Source of the DNA: Streptomyces lavendulae subsp. lavendulae
GTDB lineage: Bacteria > Actinomycetota > Actinomycetes > Streptomycetales > Streptomycetaceae
Assembly: GCF_002803845.1 (NCBI RefSeq)
Contig: NZ_CP024985.1
Span: forward strand, 8,195,501 to 8,259,500
Length of the DNA: 64,000 nt
Direction: 5' to 3'
The notes beneath the pieces were generated by a model that had not been told where the DNA came from, searched no databases, and saw only the letters and a program-made list of their open reading frames with translations. This document shows positions 43,454 through 52,364 of this stretch, piece by piece. The position numbers were made by a program, and so were the translations under genes. How positions within the stretch are numbered: the first letter of the stretch is position 1; every line of letters starts with the position of its first letter.

Positions 43454-44248
43454 TCAGGTCGTCTTGGTCTGGCCGCCGTCGATGAGGAATTCGGCGCCCG
43501 TGATGTTCGCGGCGCGGGGCGAGGCCAGGAAGAGCGCGAGGTCGGCGACCTCCTGAGGTTCGGTGAAGCGTCCCGTGGCGATGCCCATCTGCCGGGGCAC
43601 CACCACATCCATGGCCTCCTGGGCAGTGGTCCCCGCGCCGGCCGCCACGGCGTCGGCGAAGCCGCCGGGGGCGGTCCAGAACGGGGTGCGGACCGGTCCC
43701 GGAGCGATGGCGTTCACCCGTACGCCGCGCGGAGCGAACTCCTCCGACAGCGCCTTGGTAAGGCTGGTCAGCGCGGCCTTGGCCGCCGAGTAGTCCACCA
43801 CCGTGGGGAAGGGCATCCGGGCGTTGACGGAACTGATGTTGACGACCGCGCCTCCGCCGTCCGCGATCAGGTGCGGCAGCGCGGCGCGGCTGGCGCGGAC
43901 GGCGCTGAAGAAGTTCAGGTCGAAGCCCCGCTGCCACTGTGCGTCGTCGATGGCGAGGAAATCGGTGCGGGGCTCGGTGGCTCCGACGTTGTTGACCAAG
44001 ACGTCGATCCTGCCATGACGTTCCATCGCCGCCTGGATCAGCGCATTCACGCCTTCGCTGGTAGCCAGATCGCCGGCGACGAAGGCCACGTCGTACGTCT
44101 CGCGCAACGCGGCTAGCTCAAGGCTCTCGGAACGGCTGCCGGCGACCACACGTACGCCCTCACGCAGGAACGCCTCGGTGATGGCCAGGCCGATGCCCTT
44201 ACTGGCACCGGTGACGACGGCGACTTTGCCGGTGAGCTCCAGATCCAT
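43454..44248 (-). CDS. Short-chain dehydrogenase/reductase
   Basis: 264 residues from an ATG at 44248 with AAGGAG nine bases upstream; a GTG at 44254 is the alternative. The cofactor motif is VTGASKGIG, followed by LVNNVG, the catalytic Ser in ISSVNAR and YSAAK, with Asn in DLNFFSAV. Substrate and pathway are unknown. It is bordered by transposase debris at its 3' end. Confidence 0.88.
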   Translation of the reverse strand: MDLELTGKVAVVTGASKGIGLAITEAFLREGVRVVAGSRSESLELAALRETYDVAFVAGDLATSEGVNALIQAAMERHGRIDVLVNNVGATEPRTDFLAIDDAQWQRGFDLNFFSAVRASRAALPHLIADGGGAVVNISSVNARMPFPTVVDYSAAKAALTSLTKALSEEFAPRGVRVNAIAPGPVRTPFWTAPGGFADAVAAGAGTTAQEAMDVVVPRQMGIATGRFTEPQEVADLALFLASPRAANITGAEFLIDGGQTKTT

Positions 44249-44499
44249 CGGCACGCACTCCTTGTGTCATGAACTCGGCACGGATTTTTCCCATGAATCG
44301 GATATGCACGGGCATTGTGTGCGTCGGATCCCGTGCGCCCTCGCAGGCACGCCGTTCCCTGCTGTCGGGGTGTGAGACCACCGTCAGCTGTGGGCGGTCC
44401 TCGACCGGCCCTCCGCGTCGACGTGCTCCTGGCAGGCGGGACGGTTCCGAAGCCGGTCTACGTCGATTCGAGGCCTCCGGCGCCTCGGGCCGGGAGGCT

Positions 44500-44715
44500 C
44501 TTCTATGTCCCGGGGCACACGTGCTGCATGCCGAGTGCTCGTGCGGCTGGACGGGTACCCGACACACCGTCGACCGGACCGCGGCCGGGGACGTTCCGAT
44601 CCGTGAGAGCGGACTGGTGACGGCCGAGCGGTGCGAGAAGGACTGGGACACCGGCACCACCTCGCCCGCTACGGCGGCTGGAGCCCGTACGGCTGACGCT
44701 GCGCGGGTTCGGGGA
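44500..44715 (+). pseudogene. Remnant of a Cys-rich hypothetical gene
   Basis: HVLHAECSCGWTGTRHTVDR to AERCEKDWD resembles streptomycete proteins with a CSCGW element and a C-terminal helical DWD motif. It is not preceded by a plausible start and is followed by a frame change. Its identity is uncertain. Confidence 0.35.
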
Positions 44716-44853
44716 CGACGGCGATGGTCGGGCCGTCCTCGGCGAGCCCGAGGAGGTCCTGGCGTTCGTTCTCATCGGCGGCCAGGTCCCACCGCAGCTT
44801 CGTGGGGAGCGGAGTACGCGGCCGGAGCGGCGGGGTGCCGGGGCGGCCATGTT

Positions 44854-45147
44854 TCAGTCCGTTGAGGCCCGCACCGCGTCGTGCCAGGTTTGGGGGCTGA
44901 GGTAGTGGTTCCTGCGTCCTTCGGCGAGCACGGACCGGAGTTCCGGGAGATGCGGGGTGTCTGCGGGGAGTTGCAGTCGCGCGAGGACAGCCGGTGCGGC
45001 CGTGGGCTCCCGGTCGCCGTAGACGTCGTGGTAGCCGGCCAGCAGGCCCTTGAACAGCGGCACGTGCAGTGAAGGGAGCCGCACTGCGGTGTCGTACGCC
45101 TTCTGCTTCACGTGCCAGGGCGCGGGGCCCGAGCAGGCCCGGTGCAT
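44854..45147 (-). CDS. Hypothetical protein
   Basis: 97 residues from an ATG at 45147; the frame continues upstream through a strong hairpin, so this start is favoured. It reads AYDTAVRLPSLHVPLFKGLLAGYHDVYGDRE then LQLPADTPHLPELRSVL. No recognised family. It could be a 3' part of an older gene. Confidence 0.45.
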   Translation of the reverse strand: MHRACSGPAPWHVKQKAYDTAVRLPSLHVPLFKGLLAGYHDVYGDREPTAAPAVLARLQLPADTPHLPELRSVLAEGRRNHYLSPQTWHDAVRASTD

Positions 45148-45151
45148 GATC

Positions 45152-45182
45152 ACGGCCCGCCGGCCGAAGGGCGGCGGGCCGT
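45152..45182. terminator. Strong GC-rich hairpin
   Basis: ACGGCCCGCC and GGCGGGCCGT form a perfect 10-bp stem with an 11-base loop. It lies just upstream of the hypothetical gene at 44854-45147 and downstream of the DUF4241-like gene, so it may end the latter's transcript. Confidence 0.55.
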
Positions 45183-45359
45183 CATATACCTGTCTCTGAG
45201 CCTGACGGTGCAGGCCAGTGGCGGTCGGCCGGAGCATCGGAGAACCGTCAGGTTCGCCAAGGGGCGCCGTGACGGACCCGGGCGGGACGTCTTGGGCGCC
45301 GTGCCGCTGCGGCGCGCAATGAGAGCGGTCGCCGTCGCCGGGAACCGAGCTGAGTGCCC

Positions 45360-45956
45360 TCAGGCCAGTGCCTCCATGCCCATGTGGCCCATGACGCCGA
45401 TGGAGATGAGTTCTCCTTCTTCTGCACGGCCGAGCCAGGCGACGGAAAGCCCCTCGGTGGCGGAGAAGGTGATGAGGTCTGCGCCCCGGACCTCATCACG
45501 GACCATCGCGAACTCAGCGCCACCCACGCTCTCGGTGTCACGGGACACGAGCCCCGGCGCTGTCGCTTTCCTGCGCTGCTCCCAGAATTCACGGAACGGC
45601 GCTGTCAGCGCGGGCCGGGCCGTCGCGTCGGCGAAGCTGCCCATGGAGGTGTCCGTGTTGGACCCGACCTCGTCGCCCTGACGGAGGCGTTCGATGTCTT
45701 CGCCCGCGGCGAGGCCCATCTCCCAGACCGCCACCGTGCCCTCTCGCACGCTCAGGGGCGTCGCGGCTACCTCGCGGCCGGAGAAGTACTCGTCCATGAA
45801 CTCGTACGGTGCCTCCGTCCAAGCCACATCCACGCCGTACGCACCAGGAGGGACCCGAACCGCGAGCTCCCGCGGCTCCCCGTCTTCCAGCCAAGGAGTG
45901 TCCACCACGAGCCGGCCGCTCGGCACGCGGTTCGACGTCACCCGAGAGCAGGGCAC
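45360..45956 (-). CDS. DUF4241-like protein
   Basis: 198 residues. A VPPGAYGVDVAWTEAPYEF segment and the late VGGAEFAMVRDEVRGADLITFS and LISIGVMGHMG fit DUF4241 proteins, which occur near toxin immunity or stress genes. The function is unknown. The N-terminal region is shorter than in typical family members and there is no clear ribosome site, so the start is uncertain. Confidence 0.6.
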   Translation of the reverse strand: MPCSRVTSNRVPSGRLVVDTPWLEDGEPRELAVRVPPGAYGVDVAWTEAPYEFMDEYFSGREVAATPLSVREGTVAVWEMGLAAGEDIERLRQGDEVGSNTDTSMGSFADATARPALTAPFREFWEQRRKATAPGLVSRDTESVGGAEFAMVRDEVRGADLITFSATEGLSVAWLGRAEEGELISIGVMGHMGMEALA

Positions 45957-46038
45957 CCGGCCCCATGACAGAAACAGGCCACCACGGCGGAGATCAGTCG
46001 GCCTTTGGCGCTGGAGCCTGCGGGGTGCGCGCTGGTGG

Positions 46039-46443
46039 TCAAGGCATTTCGTCTGGGTCGCAGGAGGCCCGGCGCAGGCCGATCGTGCGCAGGGCGCGCA
46101 TCAGTCCTTCCTCGTCGCCCGCACGGACGATATGAACGGCCCCGTCGGCGGTGAAGCTGTCAAGGTCGCCGGGGGCCGCGCCGGCTCTCGTGCGGAGTAC
46201 GACTCCGCTCGGCGGGTCCAGGGCGCGTACCCCGTGGAAGACGTCGAGTGCGACCGGGTCGTCACGGAAGCCTCCGGCCAGGGTGAGCACGGTGATGTCG
46301 GGGAGCAGGACCCGGGCGTGAGCGAGGGCGACATCGGGCGTGCGGGCGTGGGAGATGACCTGGAAGTGGGAGTTGCGCTGGATCCGCGACCTCAGCCGCT
46401 CCAGTTCCTCGCCTTCCGATACGCCGACCACCATTACTGTCAT
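46039..46443 (-). CDS. Response-regulator-receiver-like or DNA-binding regulator fragment
   Basis: 134 residues from an ATG at 46443 with GAGG six bases upstream. It has a receiver-like alternation (MTVMVVGVSEGEELERL, then LPDITVLTLAGG, RTRAGAAPGDLDSF and VHIVRAGDEEGLMRAL). The phosphoacceptor Asp would be in LPDITVL. No kinase or output domain is adjacent, so it may be a stand-alone or decayed response regulator. Confidence 0.5.
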   Translation of the reverse strand: MTVMVVGVSEGEELERLRSRIQRNSHFQVISHARTPDVALAHARVLLPDITVLTLAGGFRDDPVALDVFHGVRALDPPSGVVLRTRAGAAPGDLDSFTADGAVHIVRAGDEEGLMRALRTIGLRRASCDPDEMP

Positions 46444-47039
46444 CACGGTCCTCATTCTCCGTCCGTGTGGCGCGTCGGGCAGGACGGTGGTCGTCCGCCC
46501 ATGGTCGACGGGCGGGCGGTGTAGACCGCACCTGCGGACCGCCGCTCCCCGCTCCCCGCCCTGGACCCGGTTGTCCCGGGCCGGGACCAGGTGCTGCTGG
46601 GGGAGGCGGGGCGGATGGCCCGGGCCGCGGGACCGCGCCACACCGCTGCCTGGTCTGCTGACAGCGGTCGGCGGGACTCTGCCTACGCGGAGCGGCTCTG
46701 AAGCAGCCGCCGCTGACGGCTCGGGCGCCCCGAACACGAGGACGTGCAGGTCGGCCGAGTGACCCGGCTCGTTCTGCAGGGGGGGGAGGCCCCGGCGAAC
46801 GGTCGGCCGGCGGCGGGGCGAGGCCGGACGATGGCTCCGGCAGACGGGGCGGCCAGTAAGTGCGGACAAGGCGGTAGTGGCTTGTCCGGGCCTTTCCCGG
46901 TCCGGCGCCTTCGGGGGTCGTCACCGCTTGGTGGCGTCCCGCCCCGCTCGTCGTGTTGTCGGCCCACGCGCGGTGTCGTCGGGGTGTCGGCCGGGCGGGG
47001 GCGGGAGACCTCGGGTCTGGACGTGGAGTCGCTGTCGGC
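46444..47039. other. Gap with no recognised gene
   Basis: About 600 bases with only low-quality open frames. No operator, repeat or RNA gene was identified. Confidence 0.35.
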
Positions 47040-47480
47040 GGAGCCCTGTATGCGTTGCTGGCGTCGGCGTTCACCGCGACCCGCGACGAGTACGCGGCCG
47101 AGGCCACGAAAGCCGGGGACAGGGCGCTCGCCGCCGCTATCGCGGCGCTGCCGAAGCCGACCGTCGCGGCATGGGCGGCCGGGATACTGGCCCCCCGCCG
47201 GCCGAAGGAGGCGCAGAGCCTCGTCCGCTGGACGCCGGGCAGCTGCGCAAGCTGTCGCATGACCAGCATGTGGTGATCGAGCGGCTGGCCCCTACGGCGC
47301 GCACCCTGGTCGCGGAGGCGGGGCAGGGGCAAGGCAGCTGAGACCGAGGTACAGACCGCGGGGGAGCGGCTGGAGACGGCACGTGCGGCGAGGGCGGATG
47401 CCGCGGGCCGCCTGGAGGAGGCCGGGCCCGCGGCCGCGAAGGCGCGGGCGTAGGCCGAGGCGGCGGCCCGGACGGCCAGG
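47040..47480 (+). pseudogene. Frameshifted remnant of an Ala/Arg-rich hypothetical gene
   Basis: LYALLASAFTATRDEYAAEATKAGDRALAAAIAALPKPTVAAWAAG in one frame is followed by KLSHDQHVVIERLAPTARTL and a later Ala-rich coiled coil in others. Each piece resembles one streptomycete helical protein. At least two frame breaks make it a pseudogene. Confidence 0.5.
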
Positions 47481-47613
47481 AGAGTCAGAAGCTGTTCCTG
47501 GAGTCCGTGCACACTTGCCTGACGGGATTCTGGGCGGTGTGGGACCCCATCGGGGTTGGTCGTGCCGCGGGCCCGTACAGTTCGGTCGCACATCGGAACA
47601 GGGAGAGCAGGGC

Positions 47614-48312
47614 GTGATCGTGGGAACGCAGGGCCGGAAGCCGGGACGCCGTCTCGGGGTGGCGGCGGTGGCACTGCTGGTGTTGGGCGGGGTTCTGAGC
47701 TGTGTAGGGAGCCTCGGCGGGCACTTCTTCATGCCGACCAGGGTCATGCCGTCGGACCATATGAGGCCGTCCCATCCGGCAGGCGGGTCGATGGTCTTCA
47801 ACACGCTGGTCGCTGGTGTGGACCGCGGCGACGTGGTGCTTTTCGATGCCGCGGCCTGGGGCGAACGCCACCTGTCCGTGGAGCGGGTCATAGCGGTGGG
47901 CGGCGACCGCATCGCCTACACCCCCGGGGACCGGACACTGACCTTGAACGGGAGGCCGCTGGAGGAGCCGTACGTCCTGAACGGCGACCCCGTGGCAGGC
48001 TCGCCCGGCGCGTTCAGCGTCAAGGTGCCCGAGGGCCGGCTGTTCCTGCTGGGCGACAACCGCGGCAACTCCGCCGACTCCCGGTACCGCTTCGAAGCGG
48101 CGGAAGGCGGCACCGTGCCCCTGCCGGCGGTGAAGGGCGCGCTCATCGACGAGGACGACCCGCTGGCGGTCGGCCTGCGGTCGGCCGTGCCTGCGGGCGG
48201 CGGGGTGCTGCTCCTGGGCGCAGTGTCCGGCGTCGCGGCGCTGCGCCTGCGGCGCCGAGCGGTGACGGCCGCGGCACCGACGGCGGACACGGTACCGGTC
48301 CCGGGAGTCTGA
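47614..48312 (+). CDS. Signal peptidase I (S26)-family protein with missing catalytic residues
   Basis: 232 residues from a GTG with GGGAG upstream. One N-terminal membrane helix (about 14-38) is followed by the S26 fold: VMPSDHMRPS, GDVVLF, ERVIAVGGDRI and box E GDNRGNSADSR (147-157), plus a C-terminal membrane helix near 200-220. The catalytic Ser of the PSxSM box is His49, and the Lys of the (V/I)KR box is Glu90. The fold is preserved but peptidase activity is unlikely. Such proteins may bind signal peptides or chaperone them. Confidence 0.8.
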   Translation: MIVGTQGRKPGRRLGVAAVALLVLGGVLSCVGSLGGHFFMPTRVMPSDHMRPSHPAGGSMVFNTLVAGVDRGDVVLFDAAAWGERHLSVERVIAVGGDRIAYTPGDRTLTLNGRPLEEPYVLNGDPVAGSPGAFSVKVPEGRLFLLGDNRGNSADSRYRFEAAEGGTVPLPAVKGALIDEDDPLAVGLRSAVPAGGGVLLLGAVSGVAALRLRRRAVTAAAPTADTVPVPGV

Positions 48313-48479
48313 CAACAGCGCCCGGGCCGGCCCTGCTGCTGCCTCGTCTACTGGGCTGTGTGGTGGTGGGGCGGCCGGGTCCTTGAAGGAGATCACGAAG
48401 GCTGCGGGATCCGTCATTCACGGTTCGGTCGCCCCGCAATCCCTGTGCGCTGTGTGTGGGTGGGGGGCCGTCTTGTTGG

Positions 48480-49250
48480 TGTCGGCGGCCGGTGAGATGC
48501 GGTTCACCGTTCCGGGTGCGCACGTCTTCACGGTCCGCGCCGGGGTGACGCGTCTCGCCTTGCTGTTGCGGGTCGCCTGCGGTTGGCGCTGGCGCGAACG
48601 GCGTGGGTCCGCACCGAGGTGCCGGCAGTTGGGGCGCGTCCGCCGCGGGCGGTGGCGCCTCCGCGTACGAGGACAGCAGCGGAGGCGGCGGTGATGCCGG
48701 CACCGTGAACGGGGAGCGCGGTGGCGGGGCCGGGGCCGGCGGAGGGTCGATGTTCCGCCGCCGCCGCCGAAGGGCGGGCGGAGGCCTTCGGCGGCAGCGG
48801 CGGCGGTCCCAGCGCTGCCAACAGGGAGTTCAGCGGCTCGGCGGGGCTGGCGATGTGCAGGGAGGAAGGGCCGGCGGCGTCCGCGAGAACATCACATACC
48901 CCTATGGCGGATTGGGAGGCGCGGCCGGCTCCTGCCCGGACGATGAGGACGACGAGGCGTCCGGAACCTCCGGGAACGAGGGGGAGAAGGGAATCGGCGG
49001 CAAGGGCGAGACGGGCCGTGGCGGGATCGCTGTGGAGGACGGCACGCGCGATGAAGGCCACGGAGCGGGCGGTGCCGGAGGCCGTGCCCCGACGGCCACC
49101 GGTGCCAACGGGGGCAACGGAGCGGTGATCGTGGAACGGGAACAGCGGCGGGCTGACCGGCACCGTCACCGGTCCGATCGGGTGGTGGTGGCGGGGCACG
49201 CGGGAGTGCCGGGTCCGGCGGATCGATTCGCCGCCGGGCCCTGCGTCTAG
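48480..49250 (+). pseudogene. Glycine-rich secreted-type protein, broken
   Basis: FTVPGAHVFTVRAGVTRLA resembles the start of a glycine-rich beta domain. Glycine-rich stretches then appear in changing frames (ASAAGGGASAYEDSSGGGG, GGGAGAGGGS, YGGLGGAAGSC, GIGGKGETG). No signal peptide remains at the 5' end. The frame changes indicate decay, though sequence errors in a repeat-rich gene could give the same picture. Confidence 0.45.
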
Positions 49251-49299
49251 GGTCGGGCCCGCATCATCGGTGATCATCTCCGGAAGGCATTCCCCTGTC

Positions 49300-49659
49300 A
49301 TGAACCTCCGCACCACGCTGGGTGCCGGCCTCAGCGCGCTCGCTCTGGTCCTGTCGATGGCCGGCTCGGCCCAGGCCGCCCAGGGCAACTTCACCTACAA
49401 GTACGTCGACGGCTACGGCGCAGAGCGCCAGGTCACCCTCCACGACCCGCACAGCGGCAAGTGCATCAACCTCCATGCCGTCGGCGACGACAAGGAGCAG
49501 CCAGGCTACGGCCCGCGCAACGACACCGACACCGCCGTGACCGTCTACCTCGGTGCGAACTGCCAGGGGCCCGAGTGGCGGCTGAAGGCACACGGCCAGC
49601 CGGCCAAGGACACCCTGGAAGTCCGCTCGGTACGCTTCGACGCCCCGCAGGTCAGCTAG
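49300..49659 (+). CDS. Small secreted protein
   Basis: 119 residues from an ATG at 49300. The signal peptide runs NLRTTLGAGLSALALVLSMAGSAQA, with cleavage after AQA. The mature chain contains YKYVDGYGAERQVTLHDPHSGKC and two further Cys-containing strands, similar to small exported beta-proteins of streptomycetes. No function is known. Confidence 0.8.
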   Translation: MNLRTTLGAGLSALALVLSMAGSAQAAQGNFTYKYVDGYGAERQVTLHDPHSGKCINLHAVGDDKEQPGYGPRNDTDTAVTVYLGANCQGPEWRLKAHGQPAKDTLEVRSVRFDAPQVS

Positions 49660-50177
49660 GCAGGCCGCTGCTCCTCGCCCGCATCGTCCCGTGTGACGGA
49701 CCGGCAGGACACAAGGCCGGTCCGCCACGCGATCGGGCCGCCGCAGAGCCAATCCCGTCGGCGGCCGGCTCGCGGAGATGCCGCGGGCGCCGACAGCGCC
49801 GCGCGCAGCACCTACGCCCCGCCCTGGTCCGGTGACGTGGACACCGGCGAGAGCCGCGACTTCCCCGGCGCCTCGACCCGTTCTCCGGGGAAGCCGCCCA
49901 GCAGCCGATGGCGAGCGCCTGGTGTCCCTTGTATGCCGCGCACGGCCAGGGCGTCGGTGTCGACCGGCTCGTCGCAGCCCTCCCTCCTGGCTCAGCAGGG
50001 CGCCGCACCTGCGGCGGCTCTTGATCAGGCCGCGGAGGCGGTGGCGGTGAGAGTGGATGCCCGCGCGAAAGATCGCGTTGAGCAGTCCGAAGGGCGTCCG
50101 GTCGGAGAGGGCCGGAGCCGGGTCGGCGAGCACGTCAGCTACGCCGAGCGAGTCCCCTGGGGTGATCTTGCACGGTT
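49660..50177. other. Gap with no recognised gene
   Basis: About 520 bases. A minus-strand open stretch reads FGLLNAIFRAGIHSHRHRLRGLIKS, but it has no start and no clear family. No other structure was identified. Confidence 0.35.
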
Positions 50178-50537
50178 TCAGCGCCTGCTGCGCGCGGCCT
50201 TCGCGCTTGCCAGCAGGGTTCCCGTCCAGTCCGGCGCTGCGCCGATGGACGAGGTCTGCGCCAGACCGGCTGTGACCGCGGCATCGCTGATGTCGCTGGG
50301 CTCCATGGAGCCGTCGCGGCCGGACTTGGGCGTCGGGACCCAGACGATGCTGTTCTCCGCGAGCCCCGGCATGGTGTCGACCAGGGCGTCCACAAGTTCG
50401 CCCTCGTCGTCGCGGAACCACAGCAGGACGACGTCCACCAGGTCGTCGTAGTCGACATCGACCAGGGCTTGCCCGCCGGCCTCCGCGGCTGACTTGCGTA
50501 CGCTCTCGTCCCCGTAGCCGATCTCCTGGACGACCAT
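50178..50537 (-). CDS. DUF3052 family protein, possibly 5'-damaged
   Basis: 119 residues from the ATG at 50537. The family core is present: VVQEIGYGDESV, VDYDDLVDVVLLWFRDDEGELVDALVD, GRDGSMEPSDISDAAVTAGLAQTSS and a basic C-terminus. Upstream in the same frame, RRKLRIAQRLGVEPG fits the usual N-terminus but has no start, whereas a start-bearing piece (MSHPDPATASVLVV) lies in another frame. The 5' end therefore looks frameshifted. Relatives are conserved in actinobacteria; the function is unknown. Confidence 0.7.
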   Translation of the reverse strand: MVVQEIGYGDESVRKSAAEAGGQALVDVDYDDLVDVVLLWFRDDEGELVDALVDTMPGLAENSIVWVPTPKSGRDGSMEPSDISDAAVTAGLAQTSSIGAAPDWTGTLLASAKAARSRR

Positions 50538-50787
50538 GCCGGGCTCGACGCCCAGGCGCTGGGCGATGCGGAGCTTTCTCCTCGTGGTGTGACGGCAATG
50601 CGGACCACAAGCACCGAGGCCGTGGCTGGGTCCGGGTGAGACATTTTCAAACCACAGATTCGAGTGGCCGGGTAAGTGCGGGGCGGGCTTCTCCGACCCC
50701 CGAACGACGAAGCCTCAGCCATCGCGGAGGCTGGACCTCGACTCGGCAGCTGCGGGCTGTGCGAGGCAGTCCCGTAAGCTCAGCCTG

Positions 50788-51045
50788 GTGTTCCTGTTCC
50801 AAGTAGCAGCAGACGGGCCTGAACCACTGGTCGTTCACTTCGAACCTCTCGGCTGGGACTTAGTGGTCGATCCGGGAGACCACATACTGATCGAGTGGCC
50901 CGAGAGTTCTACTGGCCCGGCTATGTCTGGGATGTTCTGTCATGCGCCGGGGCGCTTGACCATCCTGGAGCCCAACTTTCTGCCTGGTCAGGAGCGGAAC
51001 TGGGCCAGGGTTTGGAACTCTGCGGGCGAAGAGATCACCTACTAG
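50788..51045 (+). CDS. Small hypothetical protein
   Basis: 85 residues from a GTG. It contains PLVVHFEPLGWDLVVDPGDHILIEWP and a late ITILEPNFLPGQERNWARVWN-like segment, a beta-type single-domain sequence found in streptomycete hypotheticals. No partner gene is seen. Confidence 0.6.
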   Translation: MFLFQVAADGPEPLVVHFEPLGWDLVVDPGDHILIEWPESSTGPAMSGMFCHAPGRLTILEPNFLPGQERNWARVWNSAGEEITY

Positions 51046-51484
51046 TGCTCATTGACCTCGTGGCTGGCAGAGGTGAGCTGACGGATGCGGCACGGGAGCA
51101 AGCCACGGAGCGGACGGTCCCGGAGGCCGTGTCCAGGACCGTGACGTCCTGATGCTCTTCCATCCGAAGTTCAGCGGGATCGAGGGCCCTGAGAACCCAA
51201 CCAACCAGTCCATGGGCGTAGGCGACCTCAGGGAAGCCGTCCGGTACACCCCCTTCGACAACCGCAGCAGAATCCTCACGCTGGCCGACTACAGAAGCGT
51301 CAGCGTCAGGAGCAGTCGGGAGACTCTGTCGCCGTAGGCTTCGTCGACGATCGCGAGGTCGAAGCCCGTCATCTGCTGGCCGTAGAGTCGTTCTCCGTCC
51401 GCCCAGACGGCCTCCAGCAGCCCCCGGATCTTCCTCACCCGCTACGGTCGCTCCCGGCGGAGGTAGGGGGACAGCGCCGCGCGG
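51046..51484. other. Gap with no recognised gene
   Basis: About 440 bases. A short plus-strand frame at 51152-51337 has weak coding look and no homology I recognise. Confidence 0.35.
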
Positions 51485-52240
51485 TTACTCTTCCGTCTCC
51501 CAGAGTCCGCGGGTGCCGAGGGGGACTTCGGGGAGCCCCAGGCCGGACTTCTCGGCCTCGAAGAAGTCCAGCTCCGTGGGGTCCAGGTCCAGGGCCGCGC
51601 AGAGCTCCTCATGGAGCATGACGAAGGCCATGAGCCTCTCCTGAGCCCGGTCTTCGTAGTCGTCCCTGGTCCCGTTGAAGGCGGAGGGCTTGAGGTCGAA
51701 CACGTCGTTTGCCCAGCTTCGGTACCAGTCGAAGATGTGGTTCGCCGCCTCGGCGACACCCTCGTCGCCTAGGTTGCCCAGCTTGTCGGCGGCTGCGCGG
51801 GCAATGGACGCTGCCGTGCGACACGGCTTCAGATTGCCGGTCGGAAAGCCACCGGAGGAGTACTTGACTGCCGAGACCAGAGTGGAGATGGTCTTGTGCC
51901 ATCTGGTCATTTCGCTCTGGAACAGTCGGTACGCCCGGATGAGACCGGCTCTCGGAGAAGGATCGTCGGGCGCTACGTGGTTGGGGTCCGAGAGCCGCAG
52001 CAGCTCCTTGTAGCGGAACATGGCTTGGCGGTCGATGTCTCCGCGATCAAAGCGGGTGTGGCAGTTAGGGCACAGGACGATCATGTTGTGGAAGTCGTGC
52101 CTCTGGACACGGTGCCAGGGCACGATGTGCGCGATCTCCAGAGGTGTCGCGCGGCACGTCGGTATCGCGCATCGGTGGCCGGTCTCGACGAAGAGCTGGC
52201 GGGCTAATGGGCGAGGCACCTTGGTGCGGTTCGTGGCCAT
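51485..52240 (-). CDS. HNH endonuclease-domain protein
   Basis: 251 residues from an ATG at 52240. The HNH domain is near the N-terminus: CAIPTCRATPLEIAHIVPWH, then NMIVLCPNCHTRFDRG, giving two Cys pairs for zinc and the catalytic His in AHIVPW. The rest is helical, with KTISTLVSAVKYSSGG and IFDWYRSWANDVFDLK. This layout is typical of restriction-like or defence-associated HNH proteins, but no partner methylase or helicase is adjacent. Confidence 0.85.
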   Translation of the reverse strand: MATNRTKVPRPLARQLFVETGHRCAIPTCRATPLEIAHIVPWHRVQRHDFHNMIVLCPNCHTRFDRGDIDRQAMFRYKELLRLSDPNHVAPDDPSPRAGLIRAYRLFQSEMTRWHKTISTLVSAVKYSSGGFPTGNLKPCRTAASIARAAADKLGNLGDEGVAEAANHIFDWYRSWANDVFDLKPSAFNGTRDDYEDRAQERLMAFVMLHEELCAALDLDPTELDFFEAEKSGLGLPEVPLGTRGLWETEE

Positions 52241-52364
52241 GAGGGAAGCGTATGAGGGCGGTGTGAGAACGGGTCGTGCGGCCCAGGGGTTGGGCTGATC
52301 CCCGTGCTCCGTGCATCGGACCGGTGACCCATCGGGCAACTCGTCCTTCCGCTGAGCGACAGGG

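Noticed and set aside
45152..45182. Hairpin as a riboswitch or small RNA
   Set aside because: It is a simple GC stem with no conserved multi-stem architecture; terminator is the safer call.
48528..49394. Minus-strand frame of 288 codons over the glycine-rich region
   Set aside because: Its composition is the reverse complement of glycine-rich codons (Pro/Ala-rich), and it overlaps the start of the secreted protein.
51152..51337. Short plus-strand frame of 61 codons
   Set aside because: No ribosome site, no recognised motif and weak codon bias.
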